Position numbers and translations under genes: made by a program
The notes under the pieces: model-generated
What the model saw: only the letters and a program-made list of their open reading frames with translations
The model's database searches: none
Told to the model about the DNA's origin: nothing
Shown: positions 1 through 9,200 of the stretch, piece after piece
How the letters are laid out: each line of letters begins with the position of its first letter
Numbering within the stretch: the stretch's first letter is position 1
Assembly: GCF_037055275.1 (NCBI RefSeq)
Contig: NZ_CP146343.1
Location: 2,080,501-2,144,500 of the forward strand
Reading direction: 5' to 3'
Source: Pseudomonas sp. ML2-2023-3
GTDB taxonomy: Bacteria; Pseudomonadota; Gammaproteobacteria; Pseudomonadales; Pseudomonadaceae
Length of the DNA stretch: 64,000 nucleotides

Positions 1-1
1 T

Positions 2-982
2 GTGAGCGTATCTGACACCGAAGAAAGAATAATCACGGTCATCCGCGACCACTTTTTGAGTGGTACGAAGGAAAAGCTGACAGTAGGGATTGTCTCCGAG
101 CGTGCAGGTATATCTAGGCAAGCATTTCACAAGAATTATCTTCACCTTAAAGGATTCATCACTGGTCAGCGCACGGTCGATGAGCTGTTGCTTAGGCAAG
201 GAATCGATGCCTCTAAGGTAATACTACAGACCCAAAAGCTTGTGAGAGAACTTGAGTCGGAGTTGCAGGATGTACTATCCAGGCAAGATGCGAGGTTCAA
301 GGAATTTGAGAACAACATTATAACCTCTTTGATGACAAGTGATATCCTCACTCACCGCGCCAAAGAGTTGACCGCTGAGCTCCGTAAAAAAGCACTTCAT
401 GTTGAAAAACTTAAACGTGAATTAGATGAAAAGGAAGTTGAGTTATCATTAATCATTGCTAATACTGGTTCGCATCCACAACCTGTTCTAGGGAAGAAAG
501 TGGATGTTCATGTTTTTAAGCCTGATCTAACCATTGCGGTCGCTAACTTGCCATCGGCTAACGACAAAGAATCCTATATCGTGCTCAAGCGCAAAGCAAT
601 TGACGCCATGCAACAAAAAGTACTAAGGCTACTCAAGAAGGGGGCAATAAACGTAATTATTTTTCAGGAGCGATACCTCTGCTCATTTGAGAAATTTATT
701 GATCGCTATTGTTCAAAGCGCGATGAATCGCTTGTGGTCATTAATTTACCAATCTACTCTCGTATTGAAATCAAGGAATTTATACAAGCCCTGAAGGGCG
801 CTGTACCGCTACAGCTATATGTCCCCTATTGCGATAGCGAGGCGGTAATCAACGCGCAGCGTGGTTTCCTATTCAGGAATGTTCCTGAATTTGAGTTCAA
901 GGCTATGGCGAAGGAACCTTTGCCTACGATCTACGACGGCTATGACAAAGTGACGGTCTTCAGGATCGTACAGGGGGATTGA
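2..982 (+). CDS. gmtX: HTH and coiled-coil mobility protein, GmtX-like (start may lie upstream)
   Basis: 326 residues read from a GTG at base 2; the window edge prevents checking for an earlier start. Residues about 1-45 look like a TetR-type helix-turn-helix (ISRQAFHKNY), about 70-150 are charged coiled coil, and the rest is a mixed alpha/beta domain I cannot name. The stop codon abuts the ATG of a tyrosine recombinase, so the two are translationally linked. HTH/coiled-coil partners next to tyrosine recombinases are known in Tn554-like and RIT elements and in Gamma-Mobile-Trio islands. Size and order (X then Z) fit GmtX best, but this is recalled family knowledge, not an alignment. The predicted third member, GmtY, would lie left of the window. 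Confidence 0.55.
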   Translation: MSVSDTEERIITVIRDHFLSGTKEKLTVGIVSERAGISRQAFHKNYLHLKGFITGQRTVDELLLRQGIDASKVILQTQKLVRELESELQDVLSRQDARFKEFENNIITSLMTSDILTHRAKELTAELRKKALHVEKLKRELDEKEVELSLIIANTGSHPQPVLGKKVDVHVFKPDLTIAVANLPSANDKESYIVLKRKAIDAMQQKVLRLLKKGAINVIIFQERYLCSFEKFIDRYCSKRDESLVVINLPIYSRIEIKEFIQALKGAVPLQLYVPYCDSEAVINAQRGFLFRNVPEFEFKAMAKEPLPTIYDGYDKVTVFRIVQGD

Positions 983-2269
983 ATGATTTCCATCGAGAGA
1001 CGACAGCTTACCTATCCCCACGTATCCAATCCTGGAAGAATTAGGTCGCATTACGTACTCATTGCCGTGAATCGCGGCAAAAGGACTTTGCTGAGTCATG
1101 TAAATCTGTATCTGGAAGACGTGAGCTCCTCTCTTGATACTTCCAATCGGTATTCAAATATTATATCGCTTTTCTACCGGTATCTCTCAACGTTAGAGAA
1201 ATATCGGACTGTACCAATCTCAAGCTATCACTCTTTAGTCGATAATAACGATATAAAGGAATGGCAAATCCAGCGCGAGGTTAGCCGAGTGGTCGCGCAG
1301 TCGACTAGGCCCAGCACAGAAACTATTATTGAGGATGCTAAGCGAATTTATGGCTTCTTTGAATGGCTTCGAAAAAAAGACTATCCAAGCTGCGTGTCTT
1401 TTCAGTATGTAACGTGGAGGGCGAACTTCAAGGACGAGGAGCTTTTAGCTCATATCAAACGGAAAGCTCTTACCGTTTTGGACGGGCGGGGGGTGCGGGC
1501 TCTTGATAGACAATACTTCCAAGATCGCTCCTACTCTTTACCCACAAATTATGAGATGAAGAGCCTAATCTTGGGGTATAAAGATCCAGTCTATGCTGCG
1601 CTTTTCAAGCTCTCCCTCGGAACGGCGATGAGGCCTATGGATCTTTGTAAGTTCCCCTACCTGGGCAACGGCCTTAACTCCCACATCAAGCCTTTTGAGT
1701 ATGTGGGTTTAGATGGGGAAAATGTCGAGTACTATGTAAATCAGAGCAAAGGTAATAAATCCCGTAAGATCACCATTCACAAGCTTGACCTTAAAGCCTT
1801 GGACGACCATTACATCCAAGAGCATTACGCTCCCCGAGCAGAATTGTACGAAAAACGATTCGGAAAGCCATGTCCTCCATCAATTCTCTTTCTGTCCTCT
1901 CGGGGCATACCAGTGACGCCCAAAATGATTTCCCGCCGCACCGTTGCTGCTCGAGCGCGCGCTCGGGCCAGTGATCCGTCTATACGCAAGTCCATTCGTT
2001 TTTACGATGCTAGGCACTGGTGGCCGACTAAATTCCTTATCCAGCGATTTAAGGGCGGACTACTGGGGCAAATGAGTGAGGTGCGCGACGCAGCTGCTAT
2101 GCAGGTTATCAAGAACCAGATGGGGCACAAACATCTGATTACCACCTATAACCACTATGTTGATCATGCTAGGGTGATACTGCGCGCTCATATGGGCTTG
2201 GTAAACGAACTCGTCACACATCCCTCGGAGACCGTAGAGCAATTTCTGGAGTCTCCGTCCCTGCTTTGA
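983..2269 (+). CDS. gmtZ: Tyrosine recombinase, GmtZ-like
   Basis: 428 residues. Catalytic set visible: Arg217 in AMRPMDL, Lys256/259 in the beta-hairpin QSKGNKS, Arg344 in YDARHWW, His382 in MGHKH and nucleophile Tyr392 in YNHY. The usual His of the HxxR motif is replaced by Tyr341, which is uncommon. The N-terminal part (1-190) is the DNA-binding arm. It starts directly at the stop of the preceding gene with no gap. The role is DNA integration/excision of the island. The assignment as the third gene of a Gamma-Mobile-Trio rests on length, gene pairing and its place at the island edge. A generic site-specific integrase is the alternative. Confidence 0.65.
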   Translation: MISIERRQLTYPHVSNPGRIRSHYVLIAVNRGKRTLLSHVNLYLEDVSSSLDTSNRYSNIISLFYRYLSTLEKYRTVPISSYHSLVDNNDIKEWQIQREVSRVVAQSTRPSTETIIEDAKRIYGFFEWLRKKDYPSCVSFQYVTWRANFKDEELLAHIKRKALTVLDGRGVRALDRQYFQDRSYSLPTNYEMKSLILGYKDPVYAALFKLSLGTAMRPMDLCKFPYLGNGLNSHIKPFEYVGLDGENVEYYVNQSKGNKSRKITIHKLDLKALDDHYIQEHYAPRAELYEKRFGKPCPPSILFLSSRGIPVTPKMISRRTVAARARARASDPSIRKSIRFYDARHWWPTKFLIQRFKGGLLGQMSEVRDAAAMQVIKNQMGHKHLITTYNHYVDHARVILRAHMGLVNELVTHPSETVEQFLESPSLL

Positions 2270-2427
2270 CCCGTCTTTGCCGGGCTCTGCGCGAACGATC
2301 TCACTGATCCTAGCTATCAAGCTAGGTCAATACTGTGTCCTCGACCGTCTGACCCAGATTTACTCGACCATTCAGGTTCGCTCTGATGGCATTATGCTAC
2401 TGTTGAGTCCTTTCTTGACTAGCAAGG

Positions 2428-3345
2428 ATGAACGGTATGGTTACAGGCAAGTCAATCACCAGCGTCAATCGAATCATCGCGCACTCGCATGGCGCCCGCG
2501 AAATGCTGTTTGTGATTGAGCGAAACAAGCTCGATCAGAACATTGAGGCGCGGCTGGCGATTGATCACCTCAAAAAAGATGGTGACTGGATCCTACCTGC
2601 GGGTGTCGGCAAAGTAAGCGAATTCAATGCTCGTGGTAAGGAGATCAAACGGCGAGATCTCCCACTTATCAAGAAATCAGTTCCTCAATACCGTAGCTGG
2701 AAAGACTGGCATGGTAACGAGCACAGCGGGGTGCAAATTCGAAGTATGGATGTGTATCCCATTGACTTTGTACGCCCGCCTATGGAGCACCTTTCTCTGA
2801 GCGTCATTGATGGGAAAGAGTACATCGTAACCCGCCGGGTGAATTTTGATGAGCTGCCCGCTGCTCTTCTTCACTTGGCCAACCTCATGCTCGAATTCTT
2901 CCAGGAGTTTGAGATCTTAGACGTTGGGCGGCAGCGCATTGCAAAGGTGGAGGCGCGCCATCTGCAGTGGGAGTTGCTTCCTCCTGGGAAGTACCCTTGG
3001 AAGAACGCTGAGGCCATCGTCAAACCCTATTTGGCCGGTCTGCGGGCGTCAGAGCAGGGAGTGATCGAACATCGGATCAGGGAAATAACTCGATTCGAGC
3101 CTGATTTCTTTGCCACGGGCCGAGGGGGTTATCAAGGCTACTTCGTCTTTGGCTTTTCCAAGCGTGGGATTTACTTACTTGAGAGCTCACATTTGGATAA
3201 CGCCACCTATAGGTTTGGCGAGGATTGGGAAGTCCTATCGACACTGACCAAGGATGAGATCATCAACGGCGATCATGGCCACCAGCGTTTCATTCACGAT
3301 AAGACCTGGGGCCGTAAGATCCGGCAAATGCTCGCATACGCGTAG
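2428..3345 (+). CDS. Hypothetical protein next to the recombinase
   Basis: 305 residues (or 302 from a second ATG at 2437, which sits better behind the AAGG at 2424). No signal peptide, membrane segment or familiar catalytic motif. The sequence is basic and rich in aromatic residues, with a W-rich middle (residues about 85-100) and a C-terminal half of regular alpha/beta pattern. It follows the recombinase by 158 bases on the same strand, so it is either an accessory mobility protein or the first cargo gene. I do not recognise the family. Confidence 0.75.
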   Translation: MNGMVTGKSITSVNRIIAHSHGAREMLFVIERNKLDQNIEARLAIDHLKKDGDWILPAGVGKVSEFNARGKEIKRRDLPLIKKSVPQYRSWKDWHGNEHSGVQIRSMDVYPIDFVRPPMEHLSLSVIDGKEYIVTRRVNFDELPAALLHLANLMLEFFQEFEILDVGRQRIAKVEARHLQWELLPPGKYPWKNAEAIVKPYLAGLRASEQGVIEHRIREITRFEPDFFATGRGGYQGYFVFGFSKRGIYLLESSHLDNATYRFGEDWEVLSTLTKDEIINGDHGHQRFIHDKTWGRKIRQMLAYA

Positions 3346-3694
3346 GGGTTGTTTACCCTTTGGTATGTCGTTCAAAGACGTGGCCCTCAGAGCATCAGAG
3401 ATGGCTTCGGCGTCATGAGGCGCCTCTAGCCGTCTCTTCGAATTACCAATGCTACCGGCTAGATGAATTGAGCGTCTGGTTATAATGTCTGGGTTTCAGT
3501 CTTTTGATGCAGAGCCGGTCACTGTTGATCTCTATGAAGTCACTTTCCTGATCGGGTTCAACGGTTCTAGCAAGGCCGCAACCCTTCAGGCGCTTTGACG
3601 ATTTTGTAGGCCAGCGCAAACACAAGGTGTCAGATCTTCTGCGACATATAGCCTATCCGTTGGGCCATGGTCTCCGGCCTCGCCTAAATTGCCG
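3346..3694. other. Intergenic, nothing recognised
   Basis: About 350 bases between two convergent genes. No convincing ORF, repeat or RNA was seen. No strong terminator hairpin is evident after the hypothetical gene. Confidence 0.4.
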
Positions 3695-4165
3695 TTATAC
3701 TTTTTGCCAGTACCGATACACCGTTGAGCTGGCCAATCCAAGCCTCTGTGCCACCTCAGCCTGACTCATTCCTAAAGTCTTCAGATCTCTCACAGCATCG
3801 GCATTCTTGGTATTGCCAGGCTTACCCGCAGGCCGCTTTTTCAGCTCTTTGCCCACAAACTGACTCCGAACAAGCACCTCTCCTCCTTCTGCTTTGAATG
3901 AGTCAAGTTCTGCACGTGCTCTCTCAAGGGTGGTGTCGGTAGGTTCATCCTTCTGGATAGCGACGCATAGGGCTATAAGAGCAATAGGATCAAACTGGAG
4001 GGCATCTGCTAATTCGATCAATTTCGCGACCGTGATATTGCTCTTTCCTTGCTCCAGCTTTCCTATGTTTGCTTTTGCACTGACGTCTGCCAAATCACCA
4101 TAGTCAAATCCCCGGATTGTCCTGATTGCCCTGAGTACTCCGGCGATCTCATTCTTAAGCGACAT
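3695..4165 (-). CDS. XRE-family regulator with second C-terminal HTH
   Basis: 156 residues from the ATG at 4165. The longer reading frame upstream has unrelated low-quality sequence. Residues 1-65 form a Cro/C1-type HTH in a divergent form (ANIGKLEQGKSN marks the recognition region). Residues 122-156 form a second, resolvase/Hin-like HTH (MSQAEVAQRLGLASSTVYRYW). Two HTHs on one short chain suggest a dimeric repressor or a regulator of recombination. It is divergent from the DUF6957 gene, with about 195 bases of shared promoter region, so it probably controls that locus. Confidence 0.75.
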   Translation of the reverse strand: MSLKNEIAGVLRAIRTIRGFDYGDLADVSAKANIGKLEQGKSNITVAKLIELADALQFDPIALIALCVAIQKDEPTDTTLERARAELDSFKAEGGEVLVRSQFVGKELKKRPAGKPGNTKNADAVRDLKTLGMSQAEVAQRLGLASSTVYRYWQKV

Positions 4166-4359
4166 AGTCAGCCCTAAAAGCGAGGATAGAGCCATAACGC
4201 CTGTCTTCCGATAAACCACGTTTGGTGGTAGTATTGAAAGTGCGCGGTGACGCTTTCTCAGAGTTGAGCCGCACAACCATATGTTCAGGGTCTTTTGGAT
4301 ATGGGCATGAGGCAGTTTTAGCGCCAAACATATCACATGTATTGTCAGAGGTTTTTTGA

Positions 4360-4767
4360 TTGGAATTTGAAGAAATCCAAGCAGCCAGCGAGCTCCTCTC
4401 CACCACTGGAGAGCCACGCTCTGGATCTGGAGAAAGCCAAGAGCGCTTGATTCAACTAGTACAGAGCCGCTTTCCAAACAAAGGTTTTTGCATTGTCCAG
4501 CAGTGGACAATCGTGCACGCGATAGCGAGCGATGGGGATCTCACTAAAATCCACGTTCATGGCCATCTGCCGCTCTTTGTTTTCGCCGAAAAAGTCATCC
4601 TAGACAGCCGAGGACGCTTCGATTACGGAAATTGGGTGCGCAGTACCATGGCCATTTCATTCCAAGATGGCTTTCTCTTTGAAACCAAAAATACTGTGTA
4701 CGTTTTGATGGGAGACGGCGACGAAAAGTCGGCCAATCTCGCCGCGATACTGTCTCTTTATCAGTGA
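4360..4767 (+). CDS. DUF6957 family protein
   Basis: 135 residues from a TTG at 4360. The family N-terminus (MEFEEIQAASELLSTTGEP) begins there, which supports the start. The conserved core is VILDSRGRF..GNWVRS followed by FLFETKNTVYVLMGDG. Function is unknown; the family is small, cytosolic and common in Pseudomonas accessory regions. A second, decayed copy with the same core lies at 6134-6529. Gene order (XRE, DUF6957, hypothetical, phosphoesterase, DUF6957 relic, large ATPase) suggests a small accessory cassette. Confidence 0.75.
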   Translation: MEFEEIQAASELLSTTGEPRSGSGESQERLIQLVQSRFPNKGFCIVQQWTIVHAIASDGDLTKIHVHGHLPLFVFAEKVILDSRGRFDYGNWVRSTMAISFQDGFLFETKNTVYVLMGDGDEKSANLAAILSLYQ

Positions 4768-4809
4768 TGTCAGCTGCAACTGCGGTCTGTAGATCCACGG
4801 GAATGCGAA

Positions 4810-5232
4810 ATGTTTAGAAGTCATGAAGCCTTTGCCGAGGGCGCCCCTAATATCTTTGGGGATGGGTATTCAAACTGGCGGATATTTGAACGCCACTTGG
4901 CTCATCCTTGGTATCACGTCGTTCTTGAAGAGTGCTTGGATGGCAAGGTGTGGCCACGCACCATGATGATTAGTGACATCGATATGCTCGAAGAAATACT
5001 TTCCCAACAAACCAGCGAGTTTGTCGTTACGGAAATTCAGGTCGTCACGCCGGGGTGGATGAACAAAAACGGCAAGTGGATCATGGAGGGGCTTTCGGGG
5101 TTGCTGGTGGGATATGACTCCACGGGATGTCGGGTATGTCTTCATAACATAGATGACGAAAAGGCTTATACCGATGCCCCAGGTCGTCTTATTGACGCTC
5201 ACTCTCTTAAAGGGCTTCGAGTGATTTTTTAA
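4810..5232 (+). CDS. Hypothetical protein
   Basis: 140 residues, acidic, with Trp/Tyr-rich N-terminus (NWRIFERHLAHPWYHVVLEEC). No signal peptide or membrane span. It follows the DUF6957 gene by 42 bases on the same strand and is probably cotranscribed. The fold looks like a compact beta-rich domain, possibly an immunity- or SMI1-like protein, but no motif proves this. Family not recognised. Confidence 0.65.
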   Translation: MFRSHEAFAEGAPNIFGDGYSNWRIFERHLAHPWYHVVLEECLDGKVWPRTMMISDIDMLEEILSQQTSEFVVTEIQVVTPGWMNKNGKWIMEGLSGLLVGYDSTGCRVCLHNIDDEKAYTDAPGRLIDAHSLKGLRVIF

Positions 5233-5337
5233 TCCAAGTACGTAAACGCAGTCTCTCCTTGCAAGGCGAGCAATGCTCGGAGGCCGGCCGCCGCAGCGGT
5301 ATCCAAAGTACAACTAAATCGAAACTGGTCGTCCGTT

Positions 5338-6066
5338 ATGAAAATTCAGATTTACTCTGACCTGCACCTCGAGTTCGCTCGGTTCGATCCCGCCTCAAGC
5401 GAAGCGGACGTAGTAATTCTCGCCGGCGACATTGATATCAAATCGCGGGGCGTGAAATGGGCAAGCGAGGTTTTTCAATGCCCAGTGATCTATGTATGCG
5501 GTAATCATGAGTACTACGGCGGGCACATAGGTCGCACACTGCTAAAAATGAAAGACGCTGCATTGCCCCATGTGCATGTACTCGAAAACGAGATGCTCAT
5601 TCTCGATGGCATACGCTTTTTAGTCACAACTGCCTGGACGGATTATTCGGCTACGGGGGATGTGGTTGCGGCAAAGAGAATTGCTTGGGATTCGATGAAC
5701 GATTTTTTGGTGATTCGAGCCGACTTGGATTACAGGCGCTTGCGTCCAGACGACCTAGTCGCTAAGTCAGTGAGAGCTCACCTATGGTTAACCCAAGAGC
5801 TTAATAGACCTTTCGACGGCAAAACAGTAGTGGTCACACACCATGCACCTGTGTTGGATTATCTGGGCGATGATCACTCAGGGCATCTGGCTGCAGCCTA
5901 TGCAAACGATTGGTCAGAGTTACTTAGTAAGGCTGATCTTTGGGTTTATGGGCATACCCACGTTGCGGCGGATTTCTCAAAGGAGGGGTGTCGAGTGGTG
6001 TCCAATCCACGCGGTTATCCGGGGCAGAACACGGGCTTTGATCCTGATTTATTGATCGAGCTTTGA
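5338..6066 (+). CDS. Metallophosphoesterase
   Basis: 242 residues with the complete calcineurin-like motif set: SDLHLEF (DxH) at residue 7, AGDID (GD) near 29, CGNHEYY (GNHD/E) near 59, VVTHHAP (H) near 166 and GHTH near 204. These place two divalent metals for phosphodiester or phosphomonoester hydrolysis. It is cytosolic, with no signal peptide. The substrate is unknown; nucleic acid or nucleotide are both possible. It lies between the DUF6957 gene group and the DUF6957 relic, ahead of the large ATPase, all on one strand. Confidence 0.88.
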   Translation: MKIQIYSDLHLEFARFDPASSEADVVILAGDIDIKSRGVKWASEVFQCPVIYVCGNHEYYGGHIGRTLLKMKDAALPHVHVLENEMLILDGIRFLVTTAWTDYSATGDVVAAKRIAWDSMNDFLVIRADLDYRRLRPDDLVAKSVRAHLWLTQELNRPFDGKTVVVTHHAPVLDYLGDDHSGHLAAAYANDWSELLSKADLWVYGHTHVAADFSKEGCRVVSNPRGYPGQNTGFDPDLLIEL

Positions 6067-6133
6067 TTATCAGTGATTGGCTATTGGACACGTTCGCGTG
6101 GCTGGCCGAGCTCAACGGGATGGAGGATTTTTG

Positions 6134-6529
6134 ATGGTGACATTGGAAGAGGTTTCGCAACTCTTGTACGGCGCTTGAGAGGAGGTTGTCGGCTGGGAAG
6201 GCTCACTAGAAGACCTGATCTCTTTGGCAGCAAAGACATTCCCGGGCAAAGCATTCTGTGTGGTGAAACAGTAGATATTGATCGACCTCACCGTGACGCC
6301 GGTTGAAAGGGAAAAGCTTACGAGTCTCGGTCTAATTCCCGCGACTCTTTTCGCTCATGAAATCGTCCTAGACAGTAAAGGTCGTTTCCAGCCAGCCATG
6401 TGGGTACGCAGTAATTTCGGAAAGTTTTTCTCGGAAGGCTGTAAGCGTCCGGCCAAGTCATCTACACAGCGCCGATGCTATGCCCCCCAAGAACCACCTT
6501 GGATGTATACAGCCACATCTTGTAACTAA
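6134..6529 (+). pseudogene. Decayed DUF6957 paralogue
   Basis: Reading from the ATG at 6134 gives a family-type start (MVTLEEVSQLLYGA), then a stop. The same frame continues with FPGKAFCVVKQ, a second stop, then LFAHEIVLDSKGRF..AMWVRS, and loses the frame in the C-terminal part after SEGC. The core matches the intact DUF6957 protein at 4360-4767. Two in-frame stops plus a frameshift make it a pseudogene, and it points to an earlier tandem duplication around the phosphoesterase. Confidence 0.75.
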
Positions 6530-6602
6530 TATAGTGGCCAAATAATACCAAAAAGCTAGCTAGTGCCTACGCTCAGGAATTCCTCTGTGAAATGAGCGCA
6601 CC

Positions 6603-9200
6603 ATGACTAAGATTGAGGCAGTGCCGGTAGTATCTGACGATTTTGAGACGTGGCTGAATGCGCGCCCCAAGTGGTTGCAGACAGCGGCTCGAATGATCAT
6701 CGACTCGAAGCGGCAGTTGAATCAGGATGAAGTTAAAGCGCTAGCAAGGCTTTGCCAGCTCGAAGCCAAGGATGAAGCTGATCCAGGATTTCTGAACGTA
6801 ATCCCCGGCACTTTATCGCAGGTAGCCAATAGACCTTTGCTTCGGATTGAGGAGATCCTTGATGTGCATGGGTTAAATGCAATCAAGGCTGGCGCTCACC
6901 TTCCATTCGGCAAAAGCAATCTCTCGGTGATCTACGGGCAGAATGGAACCGGCAAGAGCGGATTTGCAAGGCTGCTAAAGGAGATCTGTGGATCACGATC
7001 TAAGGACGAGATACGCGGTAACGTATTCGATTCAACACCTACGCCCTGCCGTGCCCATTTCAAGGTGTCAATCGACGGTAAGCCGGCGGATGTTCACTGG
7101 GATGTCCCAAGCGGGCCTCACAAAGCTTTACGACATGCACAGGTGTTCGATAGCAAGGCTGCCCAGCAGTACATGGGCAGGACTGAGGCATGCTATGAAC
7201 CCAGCCGGATGAAGTTTGTATCCGCGCTGATCGTCACAGCGGACGCTGTTAGCGCAGAGCTTGCAAGAGAGAAATCACTGCTCAGCAAAGCGTTACCCGC
7301 CATCCCAGAAACGCTAAATCACACCGCAGAAGCAAAATGGCTTCAGGGCCTGAAGAGTTCAACCACGACCGCGATTATTGATAAGGAATGTCTGTACACC
7401 GATCTTCTTGATCGGGAGCGTATAGAGAAAGAGGCCCTACTCGCAGAGAAGGATATTGCGGGTCGGCTGCTGAGCATCAACAAAGAAAAAACTGCGCTGA
7501 AAAGTATTGAAACAGCAATGTCGACACTTCAACAGGGATTGAACGATGCGACGGCAGGCACGCTAGAGACCCTGAAAAACGCCGCTGTTAAGGCCAGGAA
7601 TTCGAGCCAAGAAGCGGCGGCAGCGATTTTCGGTAAAGCCGAGCTCGACGGTGTTGGCTCTGCGACCTGGCAGGATATGTGGGAGTACGCACGCGCATAC
7701 TCCAACGGCACGGCCTACACAGAATCTCAGTTTCCCAATATTGCAGCTGACTCACGCTGCGTAGTTTGCCATCAAAGCCTTGATGAGGATGCCAAAGTCC
7801 GCCTGGCTGGTTTTGAGAAGTTCGTCACTGACGGCCTTGAGACAGCCGCCAAGAAGGCTGAAAAAAGTTTTACTGACCACAAAATCCGCTTGCCAACTCT
7901 TCCAGGGCAAGCCGACTGGATCGTTCACATGTCCACTTTGGGCTTCGAGGAAGGCGATGCGATCACGTGGCTTGGCATGCTCAAAACGAGGCGTGATCAA
8001 GTCGTACTGGGAAGCCCTGTTGGCACCTTGCAAGCTTTCGACTGGACGAACATTAATGAAGCGGTAAAAACCAAGTCTGCAGACTTGATTACCGAGGAAT
8101 CTAGCCTATCTGCCCTGTTACAGGATGAGCATCGTCAGGCAGTGCAGAACCGAGTCCAGCAACTCCAAGCCAAGCAATGGCTTTCACAGAACAAAGCGTC
8201 AATCAGTGCTGAAAGGGCTAGGTTGATCGCCGTTGCGGCAATAGACAAAGCCTCCCGTTCAGCCGCTACCAACTCCCTGACCTCCAAGAAAAATGAGTTG
8301 GCCAAAACCGAGTTGGACGCTGGTTATCAAACTCGATTCCTACAGGAACTGAAGCTATTGGGCGGCCACCGCATGCCAATTGCTCCGCAGAGTAAATCGG
8401 GTGGTAAAGGGAAGATCACATTTGGCTTGAACCTGGTAGGCGCGCATGGCTCACATGGCCTGGATTACATCTTGAGTGAAGGCGAGACCAGAATTGCTGC
8501 ACTGGCTGCGTTTCTAGCAGACACCACGGGCTCGAACCAACTGGCCCCCTTCATTTTTGATGACCCAATTTCGTCACTTGACCAAGATTTTGAGGAGAGA
8601 GTCGTCGAGCGTTTGGTGTCCTTATCAGCGACGCGGCAGGTCATCATTTTTACTCACAGGCTCTCTCTAGTGTCATTGGTCGACGCGGTGACGGAAAAAT
8701 GGAACAAGATGCCAGGGATGCCATCCGTCAAGCCGACCCTGACCTCGCTTAGAAGGATGGACAAAGTGGCTGGCATCGTCGCCACCGCTAGCGCTCGAGA
8801 CCTGAAACCGGAAAGCGCTGTTCGCGGATTGATCGACAACGCTATTACGCGCCTGAAAAAGCACCAGGAAAGGGCTGAGGTCGACGCTTACGAGGCACTC
8901 GGCAAAAGCGCCTGCAGTGACTTCAGGGTGATCGTGGAGAAGACGATTGAGTACATTCTTTTAGCGGATGTCGTAGGCCGTTTCAGGCGTGCAATCAATA
9001 CCCAAGGAAAGCTGCACAAGGTCGCCAAGGTGACAAATGAAGACTGCATATTCATTGATGACCTGATGACTCGCTACTCAGTGTTTGAACATGCTCAGTC
9101 CGATGAAAAGCCCAGCAGCAGTCTTGAGCTGGATGTATTTGAGGCCGATGTAAAGGCCTTGCAAAGCTGGATCACCGAGTTTGGGTCTCGAGCCGCTTGA
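6603..9200 (+). CDS. PrrC/RloC-like AAA ATPase, candidate anticodon-nuclease-type defence protein
   Basis: 865 residues. Walker A GQNGTGKS at 112-119, a long helical insert with a CxxC (CVVC, Cys386/389) that resembles a Rad50/RloC zinc hook, ABC signature LSEGE at 624-628, Walker B FIFDDP at 650-655 and switch His685. The C-terminal ~120 residues hold Arg775-x3-Glu779 and His830 (FEHAQ), echoing the Arg/Glu/His set of the PrrC/RloC anticodon nucleases; the Arg-Glu spacing is the same, the His spacing differs. Family AAA_13 (PrrC-containing) is the best fit. It stands alone, without restriction-modification genes. Function as an RNase toxin is inferred. Confidence 0.75.
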   Translation: MTKIEAVPVVSDDFETWLNARPKWLQTAARMIIDSKRQLNQDEVKALARLCQLEAKDEADPGFLNVIPGTLSQVANRPLLRIEEILDVHGLNAIKAGAHLPFGKSNLSVIYGQNGTGKSGFARLLKEICGSRSKDEIRGNVFDSTPTPCRAHFKVSIDGKPADVHWDVPSGPHKALRHAQVFDSKAAQQYMGRTEACYEPSRMKFVSALIVTADAVSAELAREKSLLSKALPAIPETLNHTAEAKWLQGLKSSTTTAIIDKECLYTDLLDRERIEKEALLAEKDIAGRLLSINKEKTALKSIETAMSTLQQGLNDATAGTLETLKNAAVKARNSSQEAAAAIFGKAELDGVGSATWQDMWEYARAYSNGTAYTESQFPNIAADSRCVVCHQSLDEDAKVRLAGFEKFVTDGLETAAKKAEKSFTDHKIRLPTLPGQADWIVHMSTLGFEEGDAITWLGMLKTRRDQVVLGSPVGTLQAFDWTNINEAVKTKSADLITEESSLSALLQDEHRQAVQNRVQQLQAKQWLSQNKASISAERARLIAVAAIDKASRSAATNSLTSKKNELAKTELDAGYQTRFLQELKLLGGHRMPIAPQSKSGGKGKITFGLNLVGAHGSHGLDYILSEGETRIAALAAFLADTTGSNQLAPFIFDDPISSLDQDFEERVVERLVSLSATRQVIIFTHRLSLVSLVDAVTEKWNKMPGMPSVKPTLTSLRRMDKVAGIVATASARDLKPESAVRGLIDNAITRLKKHQERAEVDAYEALGKSACSDFRVIVEKTIEYILLADVVGRFRRAINTQGKLHKVAKVTNEDCIFIDDLMTRYSVFEHAQSDEKPSSSLELDVFEADVKALQSWITEFGSRAA

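Noticed and set aside
2060..2320. Several antisense frames over the recombinase
   Set aside because: Shadow frames of the catalytic domain; the sense strand has all the conserved residues.
6063..6131. 22-codon frame from a TTG overlapping the phosphoesterase stop (ISDWLLDTFAWLAELNGMEDF)
   Set aside because: Too short, no independent ribosome binding site and no known family; probably chance between the phosphoesterase and the DUF6957 relic.
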